Positions 1 through 7,928 are shown, counted from the first letter of the stretch. The stretch: DNA of 33,242 bases from Synechococcus sp. AG-670-F04 (GCA_003211515.1 QCSN01000020.1:1-33242), one strand, 5' to 3'. The notes: generated from the sequence alone by a model not told the origin. Numbers and translations: made by a program.

Positions 1-389
1 AAAATAAGAGATGGTCAGCGCCTCAACCACTGGCAACATTGCTTTACGGCTGGCTGAAGTCCATCCACGGAATAGGGCAGCGACTTGGTTTCGAACAATT
101 AGGTCATTGGCTTGGCGGGCGTGTTCTGGCCACTGAGGCAGCATCTCTCAGGATCGGTTAGATGAGATTGTGCTGTTTGTTGATCCGAATTTCCCCCATT
201 TGCATTGATTTCTGCGATCGCCATCATTTCTGCTTCCACAAGCCCCGTTTCCTCCACGGCCATTGTTCCTGTGAGTGAGTGAATCATCCCCACTCGAACC
301 TTCTTCAGTTCAGCCCCATGACTTGACTGTAATACAGCTGTAAAAGAAAGAATTGCAACTGAAAGCAATTTGAGTGTTGTTGATATCAA
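1..389 (-). pseudogene. urtA: urtA-like urea/amide ABC transporter binding protein, decayed and cut by the left edge
   Basis: Three different reading frames of the minus strand each encode a consecutive piece of a UrtA/FmdD-type periplasmic binding protein. From 389 down to about 190 the frame gives a signal peptide and then a stretch with VRVGMIHSLTGTMA and EAEMMAIAEINANGG, which is the N-terminal hallmark of the family. At 157-134 a second frame gives PILRDAAS, directly after a TAA. From 135 to the window edge a third frame gives QWPEHARQANDLI and then FRGWTSASRKAMLPVVE, matching the family's conserved FGxWTSASRKAVLPV segment. The order is collinear with UrtA, so at least two frameshifts have broken one gene. 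An intact protein would be about 420 residues; only the first 130 or so lie in the window. Urea or amide uptake is the family role. The copy cannot make a full protein unless the sequence has errors. Confidence 0.8.
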
Positions 390-721
390 AGCTGATTACA
401 TTTGCAACGTGGACATCATGAACTAAGTATTTTTTGATTTTAACCATTTTTCTTCCATTTGTTATTTTGTGCATTCATGTGTTGACTTTTGCAGTCAAAC
501 CAGATTTTAGGGTGTCGTATTCATGATGAAATTCTTGGTTTCTATGAGAGTCAAAAGCCGCTCTTGAGACGCCCAGGGCGTTGAAGTGACCAATCAGTCG
601 TTTTATTCGTTGATTGAATGTGTGAAGATAAAGGGTCGGCATGTTCTTCAGATGGAATGTGAATTCATGCGATGCGCCCATGGAGTTGTTTCAACCTGAA
701 TATTAAAATGTTTGTTTGCTA
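390..721. other. Intergenic region, weak ORF only
   Basis: AT-rich spacer between the urtA remnant and the PepSY-like gene. A 68-codon minus-strand frame (681 to 475) has no recognisable motif, no clear ribosome binding site and no family resemblance, so I do not call it a gene. Positions 500-512 form one arm of a distant inverted repeat whose other arm is at 1880-1892. Confidence 0.5.
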
Positions 722-982
722 TCAATTTCTATTCTGATGTTTTCTTGGCAACCAAAGAAGGGAGCCAGATACAATAACAATACATGAAAGTACACCTAGA
801 ATGATGGAATATGCCGGCTGCAGGTTAATTGCCCCAAACCTGCCAGTGTGTATTTTCAACAGCCAAAATGCATCAATGTTGAATTCCAGAAGGCCGCTGT
901 AAATCGATCCCGTCAAGGTAGTGATCAGGAGGGGGGCTGCTGCAATGGGTACTAAGAGCCGATGGAGTCTACGGACTTTCAC
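722..982 (-). CDS. Small PepSY-like two-helix membrane protein
   Basis: An 86-residue membrane protein. The N-terminal HRLLVPIAAAPLLITTLTG is typical of the first transmembrane helix of PepSY-associated proteins (the 'LHR..aP....PL..T..TG' pattern). A second helix is at about residues 57-77 (YSIILGVLSCIVIVSGSLLW) and is followed by a basic tail, so the topology is probably two helices with a short external loop. Its start codon overlaps the stop of the upstream DUF3721 gene (ATGA-type overlap at 979-982), which argues for co-translation. Function is unknown. With DUF411 and DUF3721 upstream, a role in envelope metal handling is inferred only. Confidence 0.65.
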   Translation of the reverse strand: MKVRRLHRLLVPIAAAPLLITTLTGSIYSGLLEFNIDAFWLLKIHTGRFGAINLQPAYSIILGVLSCIVIVSGSLLWLPRKHQNRN

Positions 983-1212
983 TGTTTTCGAAGTGCCTTG
1001 TGCAGGTCTGCTTCATCGCGACATGGCATCCATTTTCCGTTGTTTTCATGTGTTCCTTCACAATTGAGTTCTTTGGCTCGTTCCTCTGCGGCTGCTTGTG
1101 TTGTATACATTCCTTTCCCATGGGCATGAGCGTATTCAATATTTACTGCATATGCACAAGTGAGGAACGCAATTGTTTTGATGCAAGTATTTGTTAATGC
1201 CAAATTTTTCAT
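979..1212 (-). CDS. DUF3721 domain secreted protein
   Basis: A 77-residue protein with a signal peptide (residues 1-30, ending near EYAHA) and a compact mature domain. The mature part starts HGKGMYTTQAAAEERAKELN and contains a C-x12-C pair around GTHENNGKWMPC, which is the DUF3721 signature seen in marine cyanobacteria. The function of DUF3721 is unknown. It lies 49 bp downstream of the DUF411 gene and overlaps the PepSY-like gene, so the three form an operon. The two cysteines and His residues would allow a disulfide or metal site in the periplasm; that is inference. Confidence 0.8.
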   Translation of the reverse strand: MKNLALTNTCIKTIAFLTCAYAVNIEYAHAHGKGMYTTQAAAEERAKELNCEGTHENNGKWMPCRDEADLHKALRKQ

Positions 1213-1261
1213 GTTGGTTGTTTGCTAAATAGAGTTTTGGATTGAGTATGTTTTGGCTTTT

Positions 1262-1777
1262 TCATTTTACGAGGGTCGACCCCACGTAGGAGTTGTACAC
1301 CGCTTTATCTCCCTGATTGGAGACTGCGATGACTGAATAGGAATCTCCCTTCACCATTGGTGCTTCCATCCCGGGAGAACCGAGTGGCATTCCAGGAACT
1401 GTCAAACCTGCAATGTTCGGCATTTCATCTAACAACCTATCAATAGATTCAATTGGCACGTGTCCTTCAATGAAATAACCGCCAACAAATGCTGTGTGGC
1501 ATGACGACATGTCGCCCGAGATTCCTTCGCTTTTCTTTAGTTCTTGCATGTCGTCTGTGACATGGTCAACAACCTGGTAACCGCCTTTCAGCATTGAATT
1601 CCCCCATTTTGTGCAGCATCCGCACGATGCCTCTCTATAGAGATGAATGACGGGCCCGTTGTTGTTGTGTTCTGTATCCAATGTTGTCCCGCCACCATGT
1701 TCATTGCCGTGGCTGTGCGCTGCTGTACTTAGAAGCATGCTTCCAAGGCAGGCGATCATGACGATTTTCATGTTCAT
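1262..1777 (-). CDS. DUF411 family metal-binding protein, secreted
   Basis: A 171-residue protein. Residues 1-22 are a signal peptide and a His-rich segment (HSHGNEHGGG) follows. The DUF411 domain then runs to the C terminus with its diagnostic parts: REASCGCCTKW (CxCC) near residue 50, the SCHTAFVGGYFIEGHVP block, and PGMPLGSPGMEAP. DUF411 proteins often sit beside copper-resistance genes and are thought to bind copper or another soft metal in the periplasm. Here the gene leads a three-gene operon with DUF3721 and a PepSY-like membrane protein. Family assignment is firm; the metal is inferred. Confidence 0.88.
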   Translation of the reverse strand: MNMKIVMIACLGSMLLSTAAHSHGNEHGGGTTLDTEHNNNGPVIHLYREASCGCCTKWGNSMLKGGYQVVDHVTDDMQELKKSEGISGDMSSCHTAFVGGYFIEGHVPIESIDRLLDEMPNIAGLTVPGMPLGSPGMEAPMVKGDSYSVIAVSNQGDKAVYNSYVGSTLVK

Positions 1778-1869
1778 GCAGATCTAATTTGCTAATCCTA
1801 GCTGATTCATCTTTCATATGTTTTATTTCTCTCCGATCGGTTGATTTTAGTGATTTGGTTATTATGACA

Positions 1870-1892
1870 TGACGTCAAACCCTAAAATCCGG
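1870..1892. repeat. TGACGTCA palindrome and one arm of a distant inverted repeat
   Basis: An 8-bp perfect palindrome TGACGTCA lies at 1870-1877, about 90 bp upstream of the DUF411 start. It is followed at 1880-1892 by CCCTAAAATCCGG, which is the reverse complement of 500-512 at 12 of 13 positions. Both arms are preceded by GTCAAAC. An operator or a recombination relic are both possible; chance is not excluded. Confidence 0.3.
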
Positions 1893-2304
1893 CTGTCGTT
1901 TGTTGGCCCTAAGTATTTCATACCTTGAATAGAGGTTTTTCCCGATTACTGGTTTTTGAATCCATCTTTGAGCCAGTCTGTTTGTTGTCGATTTATCTTG
2001 TTTAATTTGTGATTTTTTCCCTTTGTTTAGCAATCGATGCACGGCAACTTGTCTCAATGTTCAAAAATGTATCTTGTATCGTCACTTCAATCGTTGTTTT
2101 GGGGCCTGGTTGATCCTTTCGAATCAATGCGTGCATTGGAACCGCGTCAATTGCTGCTTTCCTGATTGTTTTGCCTCTTGTCTCTCGGTTCTATTCTGGA
2201 TGGTTGCCTTTGATCCAGTCTTGTCTTCTATTAATTGTTTCGTTCTCCAAGCTTTTTGTTGAACCTGAGGTCTTGATAAGCATTTGTTGCCGTCAATTCG
2301 AAAT
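1893..2304. other. Intergenic region before bmtA
   Basis: Low-GC spacer of about 400 bases. Short frames exist on both strands but none has a family motif or plausible initiation site. The bmtA promoter is expected at its right end, around the palindrome at 2305-2317. Confidence 0.4.
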
Positions 2305-2317
2305 GAGAATCATTCTC
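2305..2317. promoter_or_regulatory. Fur/Zur-type operator upstream of bmtA
   Basis: GAGAAT-C-ATTCTC is a perfect 6-1-6 inverted repeat. Including the preceding T it fits the 7-1-7 Fur-family pattern TGANAATNATTNTCA at all but the last base. It lies about 90 bp upstream of the metallothionein start. In marine Synechococcus, Zur is known to control znu, cobW and bmtA from such boxes, activating bmtA when zinc is high. The distance is compatible with activation from upstream. The assignment to Zur rather than Fur rests on the downstream gene. Confidence 0.7.
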
Positions 2318-2406
2318 CCGTTGAATGAATTTTGTATGAGGATTTTGCTGTTTTCTGCTTACGATGCTGTAGGGTTTTAGAAAATCAATTAGGGGTCTCG
2401 TTTCAA

Positions 2407-2580
2407 ATGTCAGCAGTTCTCTCAAAGTGCGCATGTCCCTCTTGTTCCTGTGATGTGCAGGAGTCAAGTGCTGTTGTTAGTCATGGACAAAGCTTTTGTT
2501 CCGATGCCTGTGCAACGGGTCACCCCAATGGTGAGCCCTGTCATGGGACCGGTTCCTGTGGCTGTACTTGCGGTGATTGA
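2407..2580 (+). CDS. bmtA: SmtA/BmtA-type bacterial metallothionein
   Basis: A 57-residue protein with ten Cys and three His. The N-terminal half has CACPSCSC, the middle has FCSDACATGHPNGEPCHG and the end has CGCTC. This is the arrangement of cyanobacterial SmtA, which folds as a Zn4 cluster protein with a zinc finger-like site. It buffers and detoxifies zinc in the cytosol. I chose the ATG at 2407 because the product then begins MSAVLSKCAC, as in known homologues; the frame is open further upstream but without similarity. A Fur/Zur-type palindrome lies at 2305-2317. The gene is separate from the znu island 15 kb away but probably belongs to the same regulon. Confidence 0.93.
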   Translation: MSAVLSKCACPSCSCDVQESSAVVSHGQSFCSDACATGHPNGEPCHGTGSCGCTCGD

Positions 2581-2611
2581 TTGTTTCAAGCAAGCACGTC
2601 TCTCATGACAT

Positions 2612-2640
2612 AGCCCTTTTCTTGCGGGGGCTTTATTGCT
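2612..2640. terminator. Weak hairpin between convergent bmtA and DUF3050 genes
   Basis: AGCCC (2612-2616) pairs with GGGCT (2628-2632) and is followed by a T-rich run on the plus strand. It sits between the ends of two convergent transcription units, so it could end either. The stem is short. Confidence 0.35.
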
Positions 2641-2662
2641 TTGTTCGCCATGCAGTTGGCCT

Positions 2663-3385
2663 TCAATTTGGTTGTTTCGCTTTCTTAATGGTTTCTGAGA
2701 TCCTGTTCCAGAATTCTGCTCGAGCAAAGAGTGTCTTTTTTTTGATGACTTCAACGCGCTTTTTCGCTTCAGGGTCGTTGCCTATTAGCTTCTCGACGAG
2801 TTGGATCGCTAGCGGACCATGGGTTTCCCCATCAAGACTGATGTGGCGCTCCAGGTACCAGTTCAGTGTTGGACAGGGAAGTTGAAGTTGGATGAGCCGA
2901 TTTCGAAGCTCTGCAAACAGCTTTGGCATCAGTAACTCTCGGCCGTAGGTGTAAGCGCCAGCAACCACTTCAGGCTGTCCGTCTTCCAAGCAGTTTTGCG
3001 TGTTGGTCATGAAAGCACGGCTTGCCTCAGGCACTGTTGGATCAGCAAGCATCTCCTTCAAACTGCATCGCCGCATGTTGTCGATCCTTGACGTCATTGC
3101 CCCTGTATCTGCCTCGATTTCACGCATGGCACAAACATAAATCTCAAAATGACTCAGTTCAGCTGGTCCGCCCAAGCCAACCGGTAAGTGATCGCTTTCT
3201 TCTTCTGTGATGAGTTCATCGACCAGAGTCTTTAATTCAGGTTGATGTTTGCCAACCGTCCGCTGAAGCCCTTTGAGGAGATGCATGAAATCCCACACGG
3301 CATAAACATGCAAATCCATGAAGACTCTCAGATCATCGACATCGTTGATTTGCTGAACCAGCCGACTGAACGGGTCTCCAGCCAT
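2663..3385 (-). CDS. DUF3050 family haem-oxygenase-like protein, possible diiron oxidase
   Basis: A 240-residue all-helical protein that matches DUF3050 (haem-oxygenase-like fold), for example the N-terminal HVYAVWDFMHLLKGLQR. Possible metal ligands are E63-x2-H66 in EEESDH, E139 in QPEVVAGAYTYGRE, and H181-x3-D185-x3-H189 in ERHISLDGETHG. That spacing resembles haem-oxygenase-like diiron oxidases and oxygenases such as UndA and SznF. The ligand of the first helix is not clear (H26 or D32 are options). It is the last gene of the nitrilase operon: its start overlaps the stop of the DUF1348 gene by one base (TAATG), so translation is probably coupled. An oxidative tailoring step in the nitrilase pathway is inferred, not shown. 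Confidence 0.75.
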   Translation of the reverse strand: MAGDPFSRLVQQINDVDDLRVFMDLHVYAVWDFMHLLKGLQRTVGKHQPELKTLVDELITEEESDHLPVGLGGPAELSHFEIYVCAMREIEADTGAMTSRIDNMRRCSLKEMLADPTVPEASRAFMTNTQNCLEDGQPEVVAGAYTYGRELLMPKLFAELRNRLIQLQLPCPTLNWYLERHISLDGETHGPLAIQLVEKLIGNDPEAKKRVEVIKKKTLFARAEFWNRISETIKKAKQPN

Positions 3386-3852
3386 TAAAGGCCCAGTTCG
3401 GTGAGACCTGGAAAATCCTCAGGTCGTGCACCATCTCCCCAAGTGAATTTTCGATCTTCCAATTTGATCGGTATGTCGTTGATGCTTGCTTCGCGTCTTC
3501 TCATCAAACCGTTGTCTGAAAACTCCCAGTTTTCATTCCCATGGGCTCGAAACCACTGATCAGCACCATCATGCCACTCATATTGAAACCGAACAGCTAT
3601 TCGGTTGTCGGTGAAAGCCCAAACTTCTTTGATTAGTTTGTAATCAAGCTCTTTGGCCCATTTGCGTTTCAGAAATTCTAGGATTTCCTTCCGACCATAA
3701 ATGAATTCACTGCGGTTTCTCCATACGCTGTCTTCTGTATAGGCCAGAGATACTTTGTCAGGGTCTTTGCTGTTCCAGGCATTTTCAGCCATTCTTGCTT
3801 TTTGTTTGGCAGTTTCAAGGGTGAAGGGGGGGAATGGTGGCTTTCCAGTCAT
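3385..3852 (-). CDS. DUF1348 / NTF2-like protein (SnoaL fold)
   Basis: A 155-residue protein. I chose the ATG at 3852 ([18 protein letters not shown]) because the longer frame would run into the upstream gene. It is nearly full-length DUF1348: [60 protein letters not shown] and a C-terminal [12 protein letters not shown]. These proteins have the NTF2/SnoaL cone fold with a hydrophobic pocket, and most have no assigned reaction. It starts 14 bp after the MSMEG_0570-family gene and overlaps the DUF3050 gene. The tight packing makes it part of the nitrilase operon. It might bind or isomerise a small pathway intermediate. Confidence 0.82.
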   Translation of the reverse strand: MTGKPPFPPFTLETAKQKARMAENAWNSKDPDKVSLAYTEDSVWRNRSEFIYGRKEILEFLKRKWAKELDYKLIKEVWAFTDNRIAVRFQYEWHDGADQWFRAHGNENWEFSDNGLMRRREASINDIPIKLEDRKFTWGDGARPEDFPGLTELGL

Positions 3853-3866
3853 TGAAGAAGATTTGT

Positions 3867-4148
3867 TTAGGGGAGTTGGTTCATGACACGTACGATCGCT
3901 TTGGGGTCGTATCGAGCGACCCATTCGCGGAGTTGTGCTTCCTGTTCGTCCGTGCGTGTGCAGGAAAAACCAAAACGTTCTCGAACCCGTTCAGAGGCTT
4001 GTCGTAAAGCTTTTGTCCCTAACGATTCGAGTTCGGTGACACTCATTGAGTCACCAGTTTTGAAATAGTTAAGGATCACTGTTGATGGCGAATACAATGT
4101 ACTGCATTGCCCATCAGGCCACTCAAGTTCGAGTTGAACCTCGGGCAT
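3867..4148 (-). CDS. MSMEG_0570 family nitrogen starvation response protein
   Basis: A small protein of 93 residues from the ATG at 4148 ([14 protein letters not shown]); an in-frame ATG at 4166 would add six residues. The family pattern is clear: a beta-rich start with WPDG, then [11 protein letters not shown], and a helical [19 protein letters not shown]. The family occurs almost only in the Nit1C nitrilase cluster. Its biochemical role is unknown; the size suggests a structural or carrier partner. It lies 57 bp downstream of the AIR-synthase-like gene, the widest gap in the operon. Confidence 0.85.
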   Translation of the reverse strand: MPEVQLELEWPDGQCSTLYSPSTVILNYFKTGDSMSVTELESLGTKALRQASERVRERFGFSCTRTDEQEAQLREWVARYDPKAIVRVMNQLP

Positions 4149-4205
4149 TGAATCCATGAATCTCACTGTAACTATCGCTGCTATCTGCTCCCACCTGCTG
4201 TCGCA

Positions 4206-5180
4206 TCAAGCACATCCAAAACCGGTAAGACCCTCGTCCGATCTCCACAATGTGTGTGTGCTGTCGCCATCGTTAATGAATACCCCTGCTTCCCCCGCGG
4301 AGAAGCAACCAATTGGGCAGTAGGTCAGGTTGTTGGTTCGATTCAGGTGCCCTCGAAGCTGATTCGTTTTTGATGGCTGAACGGCCAGCAAGAATCCGAA
4401 ACTTGGAAAGCAAGTTAACCATTTTAGTTCACCCACCCCTGATGGTCGTCTGATGGCGTTTCGATTCAACGTGATGGTCAGTCCGCAAGCTTCGGCAAAC
4501 ATCGCTGTTGTACCTGTAATGCCACCCATGCTGATGTCTTTCGCAGCGTGAATTGTCTTGTCTTTGGCCAATGCGGGTAGAAGTGCCAAATGATCGCGCA
4601 GCTGTTCTCCAGGCGCTGCTGTTGCTGCATCCCAGAACGGATAGTGCTTGTAAAACGAGCCGTTGTGGTTGATCAGCCACCAAAGCTCATCTCCAGGTTC
4701 AGCTGCTCGCGCTGAAAGTATTGGCCCCTCCGTTACTCCCAGCACGGCGACAGATAGTGCGTCGTAAGGGCTTTGTTGGTTTGAATGCCCTCCCACCATT
4801 GGGACGGCAAAGCGTTCACAAGCCGTTTGCATGCCGGCTTGCATTCTTTCGAGTTCCCCCCGTCTGCGCGTCCAGATGCTGTTCAGCACCGCGATTGGCC
4901 GCCCCCCCATCGCAGCGATGTCGGAGAGATTCACCAACACCCCGCACCAGCCTGCGAACCAGGGATCGTTTGCCACCAGGGTGGGATGCATCCCCTCACA
5001 GGCCATCAGCAAGCTGCCGTTTTGGGCCGGTAAGACAGCGGCATCGTCTCCCAGTAGCGCTGCATGGCCCAGGTTTGGAAACGGCTGATGGGGAAAGATC
5101 TGAGCTGCGGGCTGAATGTCCCTCTTTGAACGCAGTCCCTTGTTCTGACGCAGTTGCTGAATCAAGCGTTCAACGTTCAT
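4206..5180 (-). CDS. Sll0787 family AIR-synthase-like protein (PurM/SelD superfamily)
   Basis: A 324-residue protein starting MNVERLIQQLRQNKG at 5180, with an ATGA overlap to the upstream GNAT gene (5177-5180); longer starts would lie inside that gene. The N-terminal PurM-like domain has LGDDAAVLP near residue 42, the conserved acidic ATP/metal loop of AIR synthases, and AKDISMGGITGTTAMFAEA in the middle forms the second conserved Gly-rich block. The superfamily (PurM, ThiL, SelD, HypE) makes phosphorylated intermediates or aminoimidazole rings from ATP. In Nit1C clusters it is invariant, but its substrate is not known. Confidence 0.88.
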   Translation of the reverse strand: MNVERLIQQLRQNKGLRSKRDIQPAAQIFPHQPFPNLGHAALLGDDAAVLPAQNGSLLMACEGMHPTLVANDPWFAGWCGVLVNLSDIAAMGGRPIAVLNSIWTRRRGELERMQAGMQTACERFAVPMVGGHSNQQSPYDALSVAVLGVTEGPILSARAAEPGDELWWLINHNGSFYKHYPFWDAATAAPGEQLRDHLALLPALAKDKTIHAAKDISMGGITGTTAMFAEACGLTITLNRNAIRRPSGVGELKWLTCFPSFGFLLAVQPSKTNQLRGHLNRTNNLTYCPIGCFSAGEAGVFINDGDSTHTLWRSDEGLTGFGCA

Positions 5181-5812
5181 GCAACTGAGAGCTGATGGGG
5201 GCGGCGTTCGTTGGAGGGTGTGTAGTAGTTCAAATCGGCTTGCATCAGGTGATGGCGAATGCCCCTTATCTCGATTTCCCGGATCGATGTCCAATGCAAC
5301 CGTTTGAAAAAACGCACATTCTGGATTTGGACAGTGGCCAGAAATTCAGCACAACCCCAGCCATTGGCCCGGGTGACTGCTTTCCAGATCAAGCCTTTTC
5401 CAATTTGGTTGTGGCGCCGATAAGCGCTGTGAACGCCGAGGCGGCCTCCATACCAGAGACCTGGTTCTGTTTCGACAATCCGAACGACGCCCACGACCCT
5501 TGCCGTGTCTTCCTCTCCGTGATGTAGCGCGGCAATGGGAATGGCGGTGGCGTCGTGCCCATCTCGGTCTGATGTCTCAAAGACATGTTGCTCGTCGCAA
5601 AAAATTTTTCGACGAAGCTTCCAGTAGCCCTGCAGAAGAGGGGTATTGGGCCCCAGCACATGGAAGGTGAATTGTTCTGAGGTCGCCGTTGGTGACAACC
5701 GAAAGTCATCGGCATCGATGCCAACACCGCAACGCACCGATGGGGTGAACAGGTGCGGGGCAGAGCTGAAGCTGCTGCCAATGTCGCGACTGCTGGGATC
5801 AAGGAAGACCAT
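5177..5812 (-). CDS. MSMEG_0567/Sll0786 family N-acetyltransferase (GNAT)
   Basis: A 211-residue GNAT protein. Residues 60-85 (LRRKIFCDEQHVFETSDRDGHD) are the conserved family segment, GVVRIVETEPGLWYGGRLGVH covers the central strands, and RRHNQIGKGLIWKAV is the acyl-CoA pyrophosphate loop. The C terminus has TVQIQNVRFFKRLHW. In many bacteria this domain is fused to the AIR-synthase-like domain; here they are separate but overlapping genes. The acceptor amine is unknown. It starts 5 bp downstream of the radical SAM gene. Confidence 0.88.
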   Translation of the reverse strand: MVFLDPSSRDIGSSFSSAPHLFTPSVRCGVGIDADDFRLSPTATSEQFTFHVLGPNTPLLQGYWKLRRKIFCDEQHVFETSDRDGHDATAIPIAALHHGEEDTARVVGVVRIVETEPGLWYGGRLGVHSAYRRHNQIGKGLIWKAVTRANGWGCAEFLATVQIQNVRFFKRLHWTSIREIEIRGIRHHLMQADLNYYTPSNERRPHQLSVA

Positions 5813-5817
5813 GGTGT

Positions 5818-6912
5818 TCAGGTGTGGTCTTCAAACAGCGATAGAGCCGAACATGCACCGCATTTCGCACAACCGGCTTGCATTTGATCAGATCTCAGAT
5901 TTCCGTCTCGCAGGATTTTGGCGACGCCTTGGTAGACGTTGATCATGAAGTCTGTGCTCGGTGCGGGGTGATGTTCGAGTGGCGTTCCAGAGATGGGAAC
6001 AAATGGCACCACGAAGGGATAAACCCCGATCTCAACGAGCCGACTTGAGCATGCAAGCAGAGCGTCATGACTATCCCCCAATCCGGCGAGCAGATAGGTC
6101 GACACCTGCCCTCGTCCGAACACCTTCACCGCATCAGCAAAGGCGTTGTAGTAGCGCTCCAGAGTGAGTTCCGACTTTCCTGGAAGAATGCGGCGACGCA
6201 CATCCGGTTCCACCACCTCGAGGTGCATGCCAAGGCTGTCGATTCCCGCCTGTTTCATGCGGTCGTACCAGAGCGGATCATCCGGGGGTTCGCACTGACC
6301 CTGGATCGGAAGATTCACCCGTTGTTTTACGGCGGTAGCCGTCTCAGCCATCATCCGTGCGCCCCTGTCGTCGCTGTTGGGCGTGCCGGTCGTCATCACC
6401 AGTTGGCGCACACCGTCGAGACGTACCGCAGCCTCGGCTACTTCAGCAACGTGTTCCGGGCTTTTCCGCACAACGGTGCGGGCATCCTCCAACGATTGTT
6501 CAATGGCGCAGAATTGGCATGACTGACTGCGGTCTCGGAAGCGAATGCAGGTCTGCAGCAACGTTGTTGCCAGCACATCCCGACCGTGCAACAACGCAAT
6601 CGATCGGTAAGGAATTCCATCCGCCGTTGAGAGCTCATAGAACGCCGGCTGTTGTGTTGTGGAGATCTGATCAGTGATGCCAGCCTGCGGTCCTTCAAGC
6701 TCCACACCTCCCTGGGAGGAGGCATTCAATCTGTATTGAGAGGTCGATGCGGAGGCGTTGTACACCGGTACCATCACCGTGGTTCCATCGAGGGTGAGCG
6801 CCCTGTGGTCTGAAGGGCCTGCTCCACCGCGACGACCACGGTTCCCCTCAACCGATTCTGTCTGCACCCCTTTGACCTGCAGTTCGGTTACCAGTCGCCC
6901 CAATTCAGACAT
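5818..6912 (-). CDS. MSMEG_0568 family radical SAM protein
   Basis: A 364-residue radical SAM enzyme. The iron-sulfur motif is C122-x9-C132-x2-C135 (CIRFRDRSQSCQFC), not the usual CX3CX2C, and is typical of this family. Further matches are MTTGTPNS, LPIQGQCEPPDD, GIDSLGMHLEVVEPDVRRRILPGK and YLLAGLGDS, which follow the TIM-barrel layout seen in biotin-synthase-like enzymes. A C-terminal CX2CX2C (C348, C351, C354) could hold an auxiliary cluster. It would use SAM to start radical chemistry on an unknown substrate. The start overlaps the nitrilase stop by 8 bp. Confidence 0.9.
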   Translation of the reverse strand: MSELGRLVTELQVKGVQTESVEGNRGRRGGAGPSDHRALTLDGTTVMVPVYNASASTSQYRLNASSQGGVELEGPQAGITDQISTTQQPAFYELSTADGIPYRSIALLHGRDVLATTLLQTCIRFRDRSQSCQFCAIEQSLEDARTVVRKSPEHVAEVAEAAVRLDGVRQLVMTTGTPNSDDRGARMMAETATAVKQRVNLPIQGQCEPPDDPLWYDRMKQAGIDSLGMHLEVVEPDVRRRILPGKSELTLERYYNAFADAVKVFGRGQVSTYLLAGLGDSHDALLACSSRLVEIGVYPFVVPFVPISGTPLEHHPAPSTDFMINVYQGVAKILRDGNLRSDQMQAGCAKCGACSALSLFEDHT

Positions 6913-7909
6913 GGTTCATGTCCTCGTGCTGGGGTGTCGCCGATGTAATCGGGCCTGGATCAATACGTCTTGTCGATGGAGCCGTCATGGTTTGCATCGG
7001 CGAGTTTTCTGCGTTGTTGATCTGCAACGACAAAAGCTCCGGGCGGCTGTAATGCCCAACACTGTCCATCATCCGTTTGCGCTTGGTGATTAAGGAGAGA
7101 TCAAGCTCGGCGACGGCTAAGCCTTCTCCATCGGGTAGCGGACCGGCCAGGTATCGACCCTCCGGACTGATCACTGCCGTGTGACATCCCCCGCGGAAGG
7201 CTCTGTGAAGAGATTCGTCTGATGTGATTAGGGTGTGGTCACTGGGATCCAGCCAGCCGGAGGAACAGATCACGAAACAACCGGCCTCTAAAGCGTGGTG
7301 GCGCATGGTGACGGCCGTTTGTTCGCTGAAAATCGGACCGACCAGCGAACCAGGAAACTGCGCACAATGCAGTTCTTCTCCCTGAGCCATCAGGGCGTAG
7401 CGAGCTAGGGGGTTGTAGTGCTCCCAGCAAGCCAAGGCTCCAATGCGTCCAATCGCGGTCGGCACCACCTTCAAACCGGAGCCATCGCCTTGGCCCCACA
7501 CCATTCGCTCGTGATACGTGGGTGTGATTTTGCGCCGCTTCAACACAAGCTCACCACAACTGTTGAACAGCAGTTGCGTGTTGTAGAGAGTGCCCCCGTC
7601 CCGTTCGTTCACTCCCAGTAACACCTGCATGCCGTGTTGCTGGGCAGCACTCGACACTGCATCAGTTATTGGCCCAGGAACAACAACCGCTTGCTCGTAC
7701 AGCGCCAAATGTGCTTTCCCCATGCGAACAGGAGGTTCAACGAATGAGAAATAGGGGTAATACGGGAGAAATGTTTCTGGAAAGACAATCAGTTCAACAC
7801 CCTGAGCCGCAGCTTCGGCCATGGCATCCAGAACTCTTTGTAGAGATCCATCCAGGTTGAATAACACTGGACGGATCTGGGCTGCAGCAACTTTCAATGG
7901 GGAAACCAT
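6905..7909 (-). CDS. Nit1 subfamily nitrilase
   Basis: A 334-residue carbon-nitrogen hydrolase, starting MVSPLKVAAAQ at 7909; further upstream the frame enters the previous gene. The catalytic triad is visible: Glu45 in IVFPETF, Lys127 in KRRKITPTYHERMVWGQGDG, and Cys161 in ALACWEHYNPLARYALMAQ, all in the nitrilase branch pattern (CWEHYNPL). It hydrolyses nitriles to carboxylic acid and ammonia, and perhaps cyanide: in Pseudomonas fluorescens NCIMB 11764 the orthologous cluster is needed for growth on cyanide. It is the second gene of the operon and defines the Nit1C cluster (Sll0784 in Synechocystis). Confidence 0.93.
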   Translation of the reverse strand: MVSPLKVAAAQIRPVLFNLDGSLQRVLDAMAEAAAQGVELIVFPETFLPYYPYFSFVEPPVRMGKAHLALYEQAVVVPGPITDAVSSAAQQHGMQVLLGVNERDGGTLYNTQLLFNSCGELVLKRRKITPTYHERMVWGQGDGSGLKVVPTAIGRIGALACWEHYNPLARYALMAQGEELHCAQFPGSLVGPIFSEQTAVTMRHHALEAGCFVICSSGWLDPSDHTLITSDESLHRAFRGGCHTAVISPEGRYLAGPLPDGEGLAVAELDLSLITKRKRMMDSVGHYSRPELLSLQINNAENSPMQTMTAPSTRRIDPGPITSATPQHEDMNHV

Positions 7910-7928
7910 GAATGCAAACTGTTTTGAA

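Noticed and set aside
475-681. 68-codon minus-strand frame between urtA remnant and PepSY-like gene
   Set aside because: No family motif, signal or ribosome site; AT-rich spacer composition.
1875-2057. 60-codon minus-strand frame upstream of the DUF411 gene
   Set aside because: Low-complexity basic product without recognisable features and no clear initiation site.
4721-5188. Long plus-strand frame opposite the AIR-synthase-like gene
   Set aside because: Shadow of a well supported gene; Pro/Arg-rich product typical of antisense frames.
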